Shown here: piece by piece, positions 7,690 through 13,902 of the stretch
How positions within the stretch are numbered: position 1 is the first letter of the stretch
How the letters are laid out: the number at the start of each line of letters is the position of its first letter
From: SIG672 sp045657105
GTDB taxonomy: Bacteria > Bacillota > Clostridia > Oscillospirales > CAG-272
Direction: 5' to 3'
Length of the DNA: 15,707 nucleotides
Assembly: GCA_045657105.1 (NCBI GenBank)
Contig: JAZOSN010000037.1
Span: 1-15,707, forward strand
Made by a program: the position numbers and the translations under genes
Notes under the pieces: generated by a model
The model's database searches: none
Told to the model about the DNA's origin: nothing
What the model saw: the letters and a program-made list of their open reading frames with translations, nothing else

Positions 7690-7718
7690 ATTATAGCAAC
7701 AAACTCTCCTTTTTTCAA
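7690..7718 (-). promoter_or_regulatory. Sigma-A promoter for the BIG2/VanX-like lipoprotein
   Basis: On the minus strand TTGAAA (7718-7713) and a perfect TATAAT (7695-7690) are 17 bases apart. Transcription should start near 7683, giving a leader of about 88 bases to the GTG at 7595. The leader can form two small, mutually exclusive hairpins that share one strand: CCGTC at 7653-7657 with GACGG at 7643-7647, or ACCGT at 7652-7656 with ACGGT at 7671-7675. Confidence 0.83.
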
Positions 7719-7811
7719 TTGTTATTTGAAACAAAAAGATAGCAAAATATGAAATTTTTTGTTAACTGATGCCCACAAATGCAAAAAATTATATTTTTTA
7801 CCAAGTTATTC

Positions 7812-7840
7812 TTGATATTTTCAGTATTTTGTGATATGCT
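7812..7840 (+). promoter_or_regulatory. Probable sigma-A promoter for the aminopeptidase-ispDF cluster
   Basis: TTGATA (7812-7817) and TATGCT (7835-7840) are separated by 17 bases. The start would be near 7847, about 35 bases before the ATG at 7883, with GAGGT at 7870-7874 as the ribosome binding site. The -10 box is weaker than at the other promoters of this window. The region 7719-7811 between the two divergent promoters is strongly AT-rich with no further signal I can support. Confidence 0.65.
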
Positions 7841-7882
7841 TAGTATTATAGATTAAAGCAAGTTGTTTCGAGGTATATTTTT

Positions 7883-9187
7883 ATGAAAGCAAGTCTTGAT
7901 TTTACGAAAAAGCTTATAGAATTCATCGATCGCACTCCTACCGCGTTTCACTGTGTGGAAAACGCCGCGGAAATTCTCGAAGGTTCGGGATTTGTCCGTC
8001 TTGACGCGTCAAAGCGTTTTGATCTTCGCTCAGGCGGAAAGTATTTTCTCACGCGCGGCGGATCTTCGCTTATTGCATTTATTCTTCCCGAGGATATTTC
8101 TTCGATCTCGTTCTCGATAGGCGCGGTTCACGGTGACTCCCCTGCTTTTAAATTAAAGCCCTCCTGCGAGGTCGACGCTTTCGGAAAGTACACAAAGCTT
8201 GCAGTAGAAAGATACGGCGGCTCGATTCTTCAAAGCTGGTACGACCGTCCGCTTTCGGTAGCAGGACGAGTAGTCGTATGCGAAAACGGAGCTCTTATCT
8301 CCAAAAACGTAAATATCGACCGAGATCTTCTGATAATACCGAGCGTTCCGCCGCACCTTGCTAACATAGAAAAGCCCTCACTCACGGTTGATTTTCTTCC
8401 GCTCTACTCGGAAAGCTCATCAAAGAGTTTAGCCGCTCTTATTGCAGAGTACGCGTGTGTGGACGAAAAGGAAATCATTTCCTCGGATCTCTTTGCTTAC
8501 ACCCGTCAAAAGGGCACTTTTCTCGGAAGTGAAAACGAATTCTTCTGCTCGCCGAGAATAGACGATCTCGAATGTGCCTACGCTCTGCTCGAAGGATTTA
8601 TCGAGGCAAAGCCGAGCTCCTCGGTGGCGGTATACACGATATTTGACAACGAAGAAACGGGAAGCTCCTCGCGTCAGGGCGCGTTCTCTACGTTCCTTCC
8701 CGAAACGCTTCGCAGGATATTTCTCTCTCTCGGCGGAGATGAGGAGAGCTACTACACAGCGCTCGCATCGTCGTTTATGCTTTCGGCGGACAACGCTCAC
8801 GCGAAGCACCCAAATCACCCCGAGCTCTTTGATGCACAGAATGCGCCTCTTATGAACGGCGGTGTCGTAATAAAGACTAACGCTTCTCAGAGATACACGA
8901 CCGACGCTGTATCTTATGCGATAGTTAAGAAAATATGCGACAAGGCAGGCGTTCCCTGTCAGAGCTATGCTAACCGCGCCGATCTTCCGGGCGGATCCAC
9001 TCTCGGAAACATAGCCCTGCACCAGCTCCCGGTATGCTGTGCAGACGTAGGTCTTGCTCAGCTTTCTATGCATTCCGCGTGTGAAAGCGCCGGATCCACA
9101 GATCCTCTCTACCTCAAAAAGGCGGCGAAGGTTCTCTTTGAGAGCAGATTTTCTGCCATCTCTGACGGCGGATACGAAATAAAATAA
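7883..9187 (+). CDS. apeB: M18 family aspartyl aminopeptidase
   Basis: A cytoplasmic di-zinc aminopeptidase of family M18 that removes N-terminal acidic (and in some members other) residues from peptides. At 434 residues it has the typical bacterial length. The family opening FIDRTPTAFHCVENAAEIL is present. The metal and catalytic residues are all in place: H83 in VHGDSP, bridging D227 in PRIDDL, catalytic E257 and metal ligand E258 in DNEETGSSSRQGA, D303 in SADNAHAKHPNHPE, and H397 in LSMHSACE. The usual AHTDSP motif reads VHGDSP, which keeps the key His and Asp. It starts the plus-strand cluster and lies 39 bases before ispD with no terminator between, so the two are probably co-transcribed, though the functional link is only general metabolism. 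The gene symbol follows the bacterial M18 usage and is a family-level assignment. Confidence 0.93.
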   Translation: MKASLDFTKKLIEFIDRTPTAFHCVENAAEILEGSGFVRLDASKRFDLRSGGKYFLTRGGSSLIAFILPEDISSISFSIGAVHGDSPAFKLKPSCEVDAFGKYTKLAVERYGGSILQSWYDRPLSVAGRVVVCENGALISKNVNIDRDLLIIPSVPPHLANIEKPSLTVDFLPLYSESSSKSLAALIAEYACVDEKEIISSDLFAYTRQKGTFLGSENEFFCSPRIDDLECAYALLEGFIEAKPSSSVAVYTIFDNEETGSSSRQGAFSTFLPETLRRIFLSLGGDEESYYTALASSFMLSADNAHAKHPNHPELFDAQNAPLMNGGVVIKTNASQRYTTDAVSYAIVKKICDKAGVPCQSYANRADLPGGSTLGNIALHQLPVCCADVGLAQLSMHSACESAGSTDPLYLKKAAKVLFESRFSAISDGGYEIK

Positions 9188-9226
9188 ATCTACCCGATAT
9201 TTTTCTTAACCAAGGAGTTTTTTAAG

Positions 9227-9988
9227 ATGAGCATATCCGAAAAGCTCAAAGCCTTTTCGAGCACTCTCTGCGGTCGCTCGTGCAGTGCGGTCATTCTTGC
9301 AGGCGGAAGCGGAAGCCGTTTTTCCGGCGACAAGTCACTTCCAAAGCAGCTCGTGCCGATCTGCAAAATCGAAATGATAATATATTCTTTAAATGCGTTT
9401 GATGCCTGTCCGCTCGTTCGTGAGTGTGTCGTCGTTTCGCGCAGAGATGATATTTCAAGGCTTGAAAACGTAATAAAAAAATATTCCTTTACAAAGCCTA
9501 TCAAAATAGTTTCGGGCGGTCAGACGAGGCAGGAGTCCGCTCTTTGCGGCTTCAACGCAATCTCGGACAGTTCGGCATTCGTTGCCATACACGATGCGGC
9601 ACGTCCTCTGATTACCCCCGAAGCCATCGAGAAAGTTATAACTGCCGCGTATCACTCGAAGGCGGCAATTGCTGCCGCAAAGGCGGTAGATACTCCGAAA
9701 ATAGTATCTACAACCGGAATGATAAAGGAAAAAGCACCGGAGCGCGGAAGGCTATGGCTCGCGCAAACTCCGCAGGTCTTTGAGAAGGATCTTTACCGCA
9801 CTGCCGCCTACTATGCAAGGGACAAGGGCTTTGAGGCGACCGACGACGCTTCGCTTATAGAAAACGCAGGTTTTTTCGTGAAGGCGGTCGATACCGGTAT
9901 CACGAATTTCAAGGTGACTCACCCCGACGATCTTTTACTTGCAGGTGCAATAATTCAAGACAGAATAGCGAAGGAAGATAAAAAATGA
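9227..9988 (+). CDS. ispD: 2-C-methyl-D-erythritol 4-phosphate cytidylyltransferase
   Basis: IspD transfers CMP from CTP to methylerythritol phosphate, the third step of the MEP isoprenoid pathway. The nucleotide-binding loop is VILAGGSGSRF (residues 22-32) with K40 in LPKQL. Further family motifs are GGQTRQESA (98-106), HDAARPLI (122-129), VDTPK (154-158) and LWLAQTPQVF (176-185). At 253 residues it is about 20 longer than most IspD proteins because of an N-terminal stretch (SISEKLKAFSSTLCGRSCS) before the loop. The ATG at 9227 has AAGGAG nine bases upstream, so the extension appears genuine. Its stop overlaps the ispF start by four bases, the usual ispD-ispF coupling; the two are fused in some bacteria. 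Confidence 0.96.
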   Translation: MSISEKLKAFSSTLCGRSCSAVILAGGSGSRFSGDKSLPKQLVPICKIEMIIYSLNAFDACPLVRECVVVSRRDDISRLENVIKKYSFTKPIKIVSGGQTRQESALCGFNAISDSSAFVAIHDAARPLITPEAIEKVITAAYHSKAAIAAAKAVDTPKIVSTTGMIKEKAPERGRLWLAQTPQVFEKDLYRTAAYYARDKGFEATDDASLIENAGFFVKAVDTGITNFKVTHPDDLLLAGAIIQDRIAKEDKK

Positions 9989-10464
9989 TTTTCAGAATAG
10001 GACACGGATACGATCTTCACCGTCTTGTTGAGGACAGAGCTCTTATACTCGGCGGAGTGGATATTCCCTATGAAAAAGGACTGCTTGGTCATTCCGACGC
10101 CGACGTTCTCGTGCACGCCCTTATGGACGCTCTTCTTGGTGCGACAGCTCTCGGAGATATTGGAAAGCATTTTCCCGACAGTGATCCGAAATACAAAGGG
10201 ATAAGCAGTATTTTGCTTCTCGGCGAAGTAAAAAAGATAATAGAAAAAGAAGGATTTTCGCTCTCAAACGCCGACGTTACCGTCATAGCGCAAAAGCCGA
10301 AGCTCCTTCCCTACATATATGAAATGAGGAAAAATATCGCAGACACGCTTGAATGTGATATTTCCCGTATAAGCATAAAGGCGACGACCGAGGAAGGACT
10401 CGGTGCTACCGGCAACGGCGAGGCTATCGCCGCTCACGCCGTCTGCCTTCTCGAAAGAAAATAG
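9985..10464 (+). CDS. ispF: 2-C-methyl-D-erythritol 2,4-cyclodiphosphate synthase
   Basis: IspF cyclises CDP-methylerythritol 2-phosphate to the 2,4-cyclodiphosphate with loss of CMP, the fifth MEP pathway step, as a homotrimer. It has the standard length of 159 residues. The zinc ligands are D10 and H12 in GHGYDLH and H44 in HSDADVLVHAL. LGDIGKHFPDSDPKYKG (around residue 56) and the C-terminal KATTEEGLGATGNGEAIAAHAVCLL block are family signatures. The start lies inside the ispD stop (ATGA), so it depends on ispD translation. IspE, the step between the two, is not in this window. Confidence 0.97.
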   Translation: MIFRIGHGYDLHRLVEDRALILGGVDIPYEKGLLGHSDADVLVHALMDALLGATALGDIGKHFPDSDPKYKGISSILLLGEVKKIIEKEGFSLSNADVTVIAQKPKLLPYIYEMRKNIADTLECDISRISIKATTEEGLGATGNGEAIAAHAVCLLERK

Positions 10465-10746
10465 TACCCAAACCCTCGCTTTTATGCGAGGGCTCAGGTA
10501 TATCAGGCAAGACAATCCAAGGTATCTATATCGTTCACTTCCCTGTTTTTACACTTCCTATCGCCCGGACGGTTTTACCTTATCTTTGTTTTTATTCGGC
10601 TTTCGTCTGCCCTTGATACATAATATGGAATTTGATTTCTTCTGTTACCGCCACCCGGTGCTCGTACAGACTGACAAATCTTCGTTTTGTCCGACTTTAA
10701 AATCAAATTTGCTCGGTAAATACATCTTTTAGGAGATTCTTTAAAA
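10465..10746. other. 282-base intergenic region with several inverted repeats, between ispF and rpe
   Basis: I find no convincing gene here. It holds a perfect 7-bp hairpin just after ispF (CCCTCGC 10473-10479 with GCGAGGG 10486-10492) that lacks a T tract on either side, with TACC/GGTA pairing outside it. A 10-bp perfect stem (AATTTGATTT 10629-10638 with AAATCAAATT 10700-10709) encloses two smaller hairpins: ACCG/CGGT at 10647-10659, and GACAAA/TTTGTC at 10673-10691. TTTACC (10573-10578) can also pair with GGTAAA (10715-10720). The nested arrangement suggests a structured leader or small RNA, but I recognise no known riboswitch, 6S, SRP or tmRNA motif. The rpe ribosome binding site AGGAG is at 10731-10735. 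Confidence 0.45.
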
Positions 10747-11391
10747 ATGACAAAAATATCACCCTCTATTCTCGCATCTGATTTTACAAAGCTCGGTCTG
10801 GATATTGCCTCTGTCGAGCAGGCAGGAGCGGAAATGCTCCATCTCGACGTTATGGACGGAATTTTCGTTCCGAACATATCCTTTGGAATACCCGTAATAG
10901 CAAGTGCGCGCAAGGCAAGCAAAATGTTCTTCGACGTGCATCTTATGATAACTGAGCCGATACGCTATATAAACGACTTTGCAAAGGCAGGCGCCGACCT
11001 CATCACCGTCCACGCCGAAGCCTGTGAGGATCTTGGAGCTACGCTCAAAGCTATACGTGCGCTCGGCTTGAAGGTGGGTGTTTCGATAAAGCCGGCAACG
11101 CCGGTCGAGGCGATACGCGAGTATCTTGAATATTGCGATCTCGTTCTCGTTATGTCTGTCGAGCCCGGATTTGGCGGACAGAAATTTATGCCGATAGCTA
11201 TCGAGAAAATTTCCGAGCTATCCTCTCTGAAATCTACGCTCGGTCTATCCTTTGAGATAGAGGTTGACGGCGGTATAAACGAGCAGACCGCAAAGCTCTG
11301 CACAGATGCGGGCGCAACGGTTCTCGTTGCAGGCTCTTCGGTATTCGGAAGCTCTGACAGAAAGAGCGCGATCGACGCTCTCAGAAATTAA
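10747..11391 (+). CDS. rpe: Ribulose-phosphate 3-epimerase
   Basis: Rpe interconverts ribulose 5-phosphate and xylulose 5-phosphate in the non-oxidative pentose phosphate pathway, as a metal-dependent TIM barrel. At 214 residues it has the usual length. The opening ISPSILASDF, the metal ligands H32 and D34 with the following MDG in LHLDVMDGIFVPN, H65 in FDVHLMI, and D174 in IEVDGGIN are all present. VMSVEPGFGGQKF (residues 135-147) is the phosphate-side signature. The ATG has AGGAG 11 bases upstream. It follows the repeat-rich 282-base gap and is 23 bases before coaD, so rpe, coaD and the hydrolase probably share a transcript, either from upstream of the cluster or from an internal start I cannot identify. 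Confidence 0.97.
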   Translation: MTKISPSILASDFTKLGLDIASVEQAGAEMLHLDVMDGIFVPNISFGIPVIASARKASKMFFDVHLMITEPIRYINDFAKAGADLITVHAEACEDLGATLKAIRALGLKVGVSIKPATPVEAIREYLEYCDLVLVMSVEPGFGGQKFMPIAIEKISELSSLKSTLGLSFEIEVDGGINEQTAKLCTDAGATVLVAGSSVFGSSDRKSAIDALRN

Positions 11392-11414
11392 AAGCAGTTG
11401 AAAGGAAAAATGAT

Positions 11415-11894
11415 ATGAACAACAGAAAAGCCCTTATCACAGGAAGCTTTGATCCGCCTACGATCGGTCATCTTGACATTATAAAGCGCGCATGCGAGCT
11501 TTTTGACGAGGTTACTGTTTGTATTTTCCGCAACAGTGGCAAAAAATATATGTTTTCAGAGGAGATCCGCCTTGAAATGCTGAGCTCTGTCTGCAAGGAG
11601 CTCCCGAAGGTGAAGATCGACTGCTCTGACAAACCGGTAGTCATCTACGCTAAGGAAAACGGAATAAATTTCATAGTCAAGGGTGCGCGCGGCGCGGTCG
11701 ATTTTGAATACGAGAAAAATCTTCACAACGTGGGAAAAGACATAAATCCCGACGTTGAAACTCTAATTCTCTTCTCTCGCCCCGAGTACGAGAGGATTTC
11801 TTCTAGCTCGGCAAGAGAGCTTATAAGATACGGACTTGATCCTTCGAAATATCTGACCGATGACGTTATCGGCATAATAGAAAAGCAAAAATAA
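11415..11894 (+). CDS. coaD: Phosphopantetheine adenylyltransferase
   Basis: CoaD transfers AMP from ATP to 4'-phosphopantetheine, the penultimate step of coenzyme A synthesis. The nucleotidyltransferase motif GSFDPPTIGH occupies residues 10-19, with T16 and H19 of the T-x-G-H signature. VKGARGAVDFEYE (residue 89 on) matches the family R-G-x-x-x-DFEYE block, and the ISSSSAREL stretch near residue 136 corresponds to the ISS-S-x-[VLA]-[RK]-E phosphate-binding segment. The length of 159 is standard. The usual GLR reads GAR and the N-x-x-L region is less conserved, but the function is not in doubt. It starts after an AAAGGA site and is 10 bases upstream of the hydrolase gene. Confidence 0.95.
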   Translation: MNNRKALITGSFDPPTIGHLDIIKRACELFDEVTVCIFRNSGKKYMFSEEIRLEMLSSVCKELPKVKIDCSDKPVVIYAKENGINFIVKGARGAVDFEYEKNLHNVGKDINPDVETLILFSRPEYERISSSSARELIRYGLDPSKYLTDDVIGIIEKQK

Positions 11895-11904
11895 AGGCGT
11901 TAAA

Positions 11905-12906
11905 ATGATTTTTTATTCCTTATTATCTATTCCCGTACCTGCCGCCGTATGCGGCGTACTTGTTTTAGTAATTATTATTTACGCGCTTATCGCGCTCTGG
12001 GCGATGAACAAAACGATAAAGCGGCGTCCCGAGCTACCTCTTGAAATTCTCGAAAAAAACGAAAATACCGCTTGGTGCCGTTTCAAAGAAGAAATTCACC
12101 GCGGAATAGACTGGCTAAGCTCTATGCCGCACAAGACTCTTACCGCCGTTTCACACGACGGACTTACCCTTTACGCCGATCTTATCGAGCAGGAAAATCC
12201 GAAAGCAACGATAATTATGTTCCACGGATACCGCTCGTGTGGTCCTAACGACTTTTCTCTTGCAACCGAGTTTTATTACTCGCTCGGTTTCAATCTTGTG
12301 ATAGTCGATCAACGCTCACACGGAAGAAGCGAGGGTAAATACATAGGTTTCGGCGCGCTTGAACGTTACGACTGTCAGGTCTGGTCCGAGCTTATTTGCG
12401 AGCGCTACGGAAAAAATCTTCCTATTATTATCACAGGACTCTCCATGGGTGCTTCCACCGTTCTTATGGCAAGCACTTTAAAGCTCCCCGAAAATCTGAT
12501 GGCCATAATCGCAGACTGCGGCTTCACATCTCCGAGCGACATAATAGGTCACGTTATAAAAAAGACCTATCACATACCGCCTCAGATCATTATGCCTGCG
12601 ATGAGCGCAATGTCGAAAAGACTTGCAGGATACTCCTTTTATGGGATCTCGACCTGCGATATTCTCAAAGACAACAGGATTCCTATTCTCTTTATTCACG
12701 GCAGAGCAGACGACTACGTCCCCTGCGAAATGACAGAGCGCGCCTTTGACGCCTGCGTGAGCGAAAAAGAGGTTATATACGTTGACGGAGCAGGTCACGG
12801 AGAGAGCTATATTTACGAAACCGAGCGTTGTCAGGAAACCTTGAAGAGCTTTGCTTCAAGACAGCTTGAAAAATTTTATAATCATTCTGTACAGACGCCG
12901 TTTTAA
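11905..12906 (+). CDS. Membrane-anchored alpha/beta hydrolase (serine hydrolase)
   Basis: A 333-residue alpha/beta hydrolase with one N-terminal membrane segment (about residues 11-33, PAAVCGVLVLVIIIYALIAL) followed by KTIKRR, so the catalytic domain probably lies on the cytoplasmic side by the positive-inside rule. The oxyanion-side motif FHGYRS is at residues 106-111. The nucleophile elbow is GLSMGAS with S180, the acid is D269 in HGRADDYVP, and the base is H298 in GAGHGES. VDQRSHGRSEG (134-144) is typical of the YqkD/BAAT-like and S33-like groups. Substrate is unknown; esterase, acyl hydrolase or peptidase are all possible. It is the last gene of the cluster, 10 bases after coaD, and is followed by a strong terminator. 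Confidence 0.88.
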   Translation: MIFYSLLSIPVPAAVCGVLVLVIIIYALIALWAMNKTIKRRPELPLEILEKNENTAWCRFKEEIHRGIDWLSSMPHKTLTAVSHDGLTLYADLIEQENPKATIIMFHGYRSCGPNDFSLATEFYYSLGFNLVIVDQRSHGRSEGKYIGFGALERYDCQVWSELICERYGKNLPIIITGLSMGASTVLMASTLKLPENLMAIIADCGFTSPSDIIGHVIKKTYHIPPQIIMPAMSAMSKRLAGYSFYGISTCDILKDNRIPILFIHGRADDYVPCEMTERAFDACVSEKEVIYVDGAGHGESYIYETERCQETLKSFASRQLEKFYNHSVQTPF

Positions 12907-12922
12907 AAAATTAAAATTTTCA

Positions 12923-12954
12923 TCCCGACACAACATATTGTGTCGGGATTTTTT
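12923..12954 (+). terminator. Strong intrinsic terminator after the hydrolase gene
   Basis: A perfect 11-bp stem, TCCCGACACAA (12923-12933) with TTGTGTCGGGA (12938-12948), closes a four-base CATA loop and is followed by TTTTTT (12949-12954). It ends the aminopeptidase-to-hydrolase cluster and insulates the nrd genes from it. Confidence 0.96.
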
Positions 12955-13023
12955 GTGAAATCTTGATCACTCAACAATATTTTCTATATATTACCAGCGC
13001 TTTTTGTTACGAAATAATCGTAT

Positions 13024-13054
13024 TGCACAAATATTGGGTAGTAAAATTTGTGCA
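13024..13054. repeat. 9-bp perfect inverted repeat upstream of nrdG
   Basis: TGCACAAAT (13024-13032) and ATTTGTGCA (13046-13054) are perfect inverted copies separated by 13 bases. They lie 35-65 bases upstream of the -35 box of the nrdG promoter in otherwise AT-rich DNA. The position fits a regulator site, but it does not match NrdR, FNR or Rex consensus. It is upstream of the mapped promoter, so it would act as DNA rather than in the leader RNA. Confidence 0.6.
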
Positions 13055-13088
13055 TAATCCCATTTTTCAAAATAAATAATATTTTCCC

Positions 13089-13117
13089 TTGACAAACTAC
13101 AACATATAGTTTATACT
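13089..13117 (+). promoter_or_regulatory. Consensus sigma-A promoter for nrdG-nrdD
   Basis: TTGACA (13089-13094) and TATACT (13112-13117) are separated by 17 bases. The expected start is near 13124, about 38 bases before the TTG start of nrdG. An in-frame ATG at 13117 overlaps the -10 box, so it cannot be the start of translation from this promoter. Confidence 0.88.
13097..13112. promoter_or_regulatory. Probable NrdR box inside the nrdG promoter
   Basis: The core CAACATATAG at 13100-13109 matches nine of ten positions of the published NrdR core pattern CwAtATaTwG and lies between the -35 and -10 boxes, where the ATP/dATP-sensing repressor NrdR would block RNA polymerase. NrdR boxes usually occur as pairs about 31-32 bp apart. 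A weaker second core, CAAAATAAAT (7 of 10), begins at 13068, exactly 32 bases upstream, with its 16-base box at 13065-13080. Confidence 0.68.
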
Positions 13118-13161
13118 TGAAGAGCACGACGCTATATCTTGTTTTGATGGAGGTGATGCCT

Positions 13162-13851
13162 TTGAATATCGGAGGAATGCAGAAACTCACCTTGCTCGAT
13201 TATCCCGGCAAGGTTGCCTGTACGGTATTCACGGTAGGTTGCAACTTACGTTGCCCGTTTTGCCACAATGCATCACTTGTAACCCACCCACAAGATGCAG
13301 GATACGTGACCGACGACGAGCTCTTCTCTTTTTTAAAGAAAAGAGTGGGCGTTCTCGACGGAATTTGCGTCACGGGAGGCGAACCGACGCTTCAAAAAGA
13401 CCTTCCCGAATTCCTTGCAAAGCTTAAAGCCCTCGGATACTGTGTCAAGCTTGACACGAACGGAACAAATCCGCAACTTTTAAAGTCGCTTATCGATGAA
13501 GGACTCGTCGATTACGTTGCCGTGGACATCAAAAACTCACCCGAAAAATATGCTGTAACATCGGGTGGTATTGACATTCTCGACAAGGTGGAGCAAACCG
13601 TTTCTATCTTACTTTCATCTTCTATTGATTATGAATTCCGCACGACGGTCGTAAAGGATTTCCACGATGTGTGTGATTTCGAGTCGATTGGAAAATGGAT
13701 AAGCGGCGCAAAGCGCTACTTTTTGCAGGGCTTCGTTGATTCGGGAGATCTTATCTCGAAGGACACGCTCGGTCTGCCAAAGGAAAAAATGCTCGAAATG
13801 CTAAGGGCGGTACAAAAGTATCTGCCGGACGCAGAGCTTCGCGGCATATAA
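13162..13851 (+). CDS. nrdG: Anaerobic ribonucleoside-triphosphate reductase activating protein (radical SAM, NrdG2-like)
   Basis: NrdG uses a 4Fe-4S cluster and S-adenosylmethionine to place the glycyl radical on NrdD. The radical SAM cluster motif is C27-x3-C31-x2-C34 (CNLRCPFC), and the SAM-binding TGGEPT is at residues 71-76. At 229 residues it belongs to the longer NrdG2-type group rather than the ~155-residue E. coli type. The start is TTG at 13162: GGAGG (13149-13153) is eight bases upstream, while the ATG at 13156 would be only two bases from it and earlier ATGs fall in or before the ribosome binding site. This start gives an N-terminus (M)NIGGMQKLTLLDYPGK typical of the group. It is 51 bases upstream of nrdD and shares its promoter. 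Other CX3CX2C radical SAM activases look similar, but the neighbour decides the call. Confidence 0.92.
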   Translation: MNIGGMQKLTLLDYPGKVACTVFTVGCNLRCPFCHNASLVTHPQDAGYVTDDELFSFLKKRVGVLDGICVTGGEPTLQKDLPEFLAKLKALGYCVKLDTNGTNPQLLKSLIDEGLVDYVAVDIKNSPEKYAVTSGGIDILDKVEQTVSILLSSSIDYEFRTTVVKDFHDVCDFESIGKWISGAKRYFLQGFVDSGDLISKDTLGLPKEKMLEMLRAVQKYLPDAELRGI

Positions 13852-13902
13852 ACACTCATAAAAAAACAATCAACATAAATGACTAATGAAAAGGAGAAAA
13901 AA

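Noticed and set aside
10403..10732. A plus-strand open frame of 109 codons spanning the end of ispF and the following gap
   Set aside because: It starts inside ispF in another frame, has no ribosome binding site, and its composition (poly-pyrimidine-derived residues) is unlike the neighbouring genes.
10465..10746. 6S RNA, SRP RNA, tmRNA or a known riboswitch in the ispF-rpe gap
   Set aside because: None of the signature conserved sequences of these RNAs was found on either strand; only generic stems are visible.
12951..12970. Possible Rex or FNR operator upstream of nrdG (GTGA...TCAC and TTGA...TCAA)
   Set aside because: The half-site spacings are 8 and 4 bases instead of the 6 expected for Rex (GTGA-N6-TCAC) and for FNR (TTGA-N6-TCAA).
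13117..13161. ATG starts for nrdG at 13117, 13147 and 13156
   Set aside because: The first overlaps the -10 box, the second overlaps the ribosome binding site, and the third is only two bases from GGAGG; TTG at 13162 has correct spacing and matches the family N-terminus.
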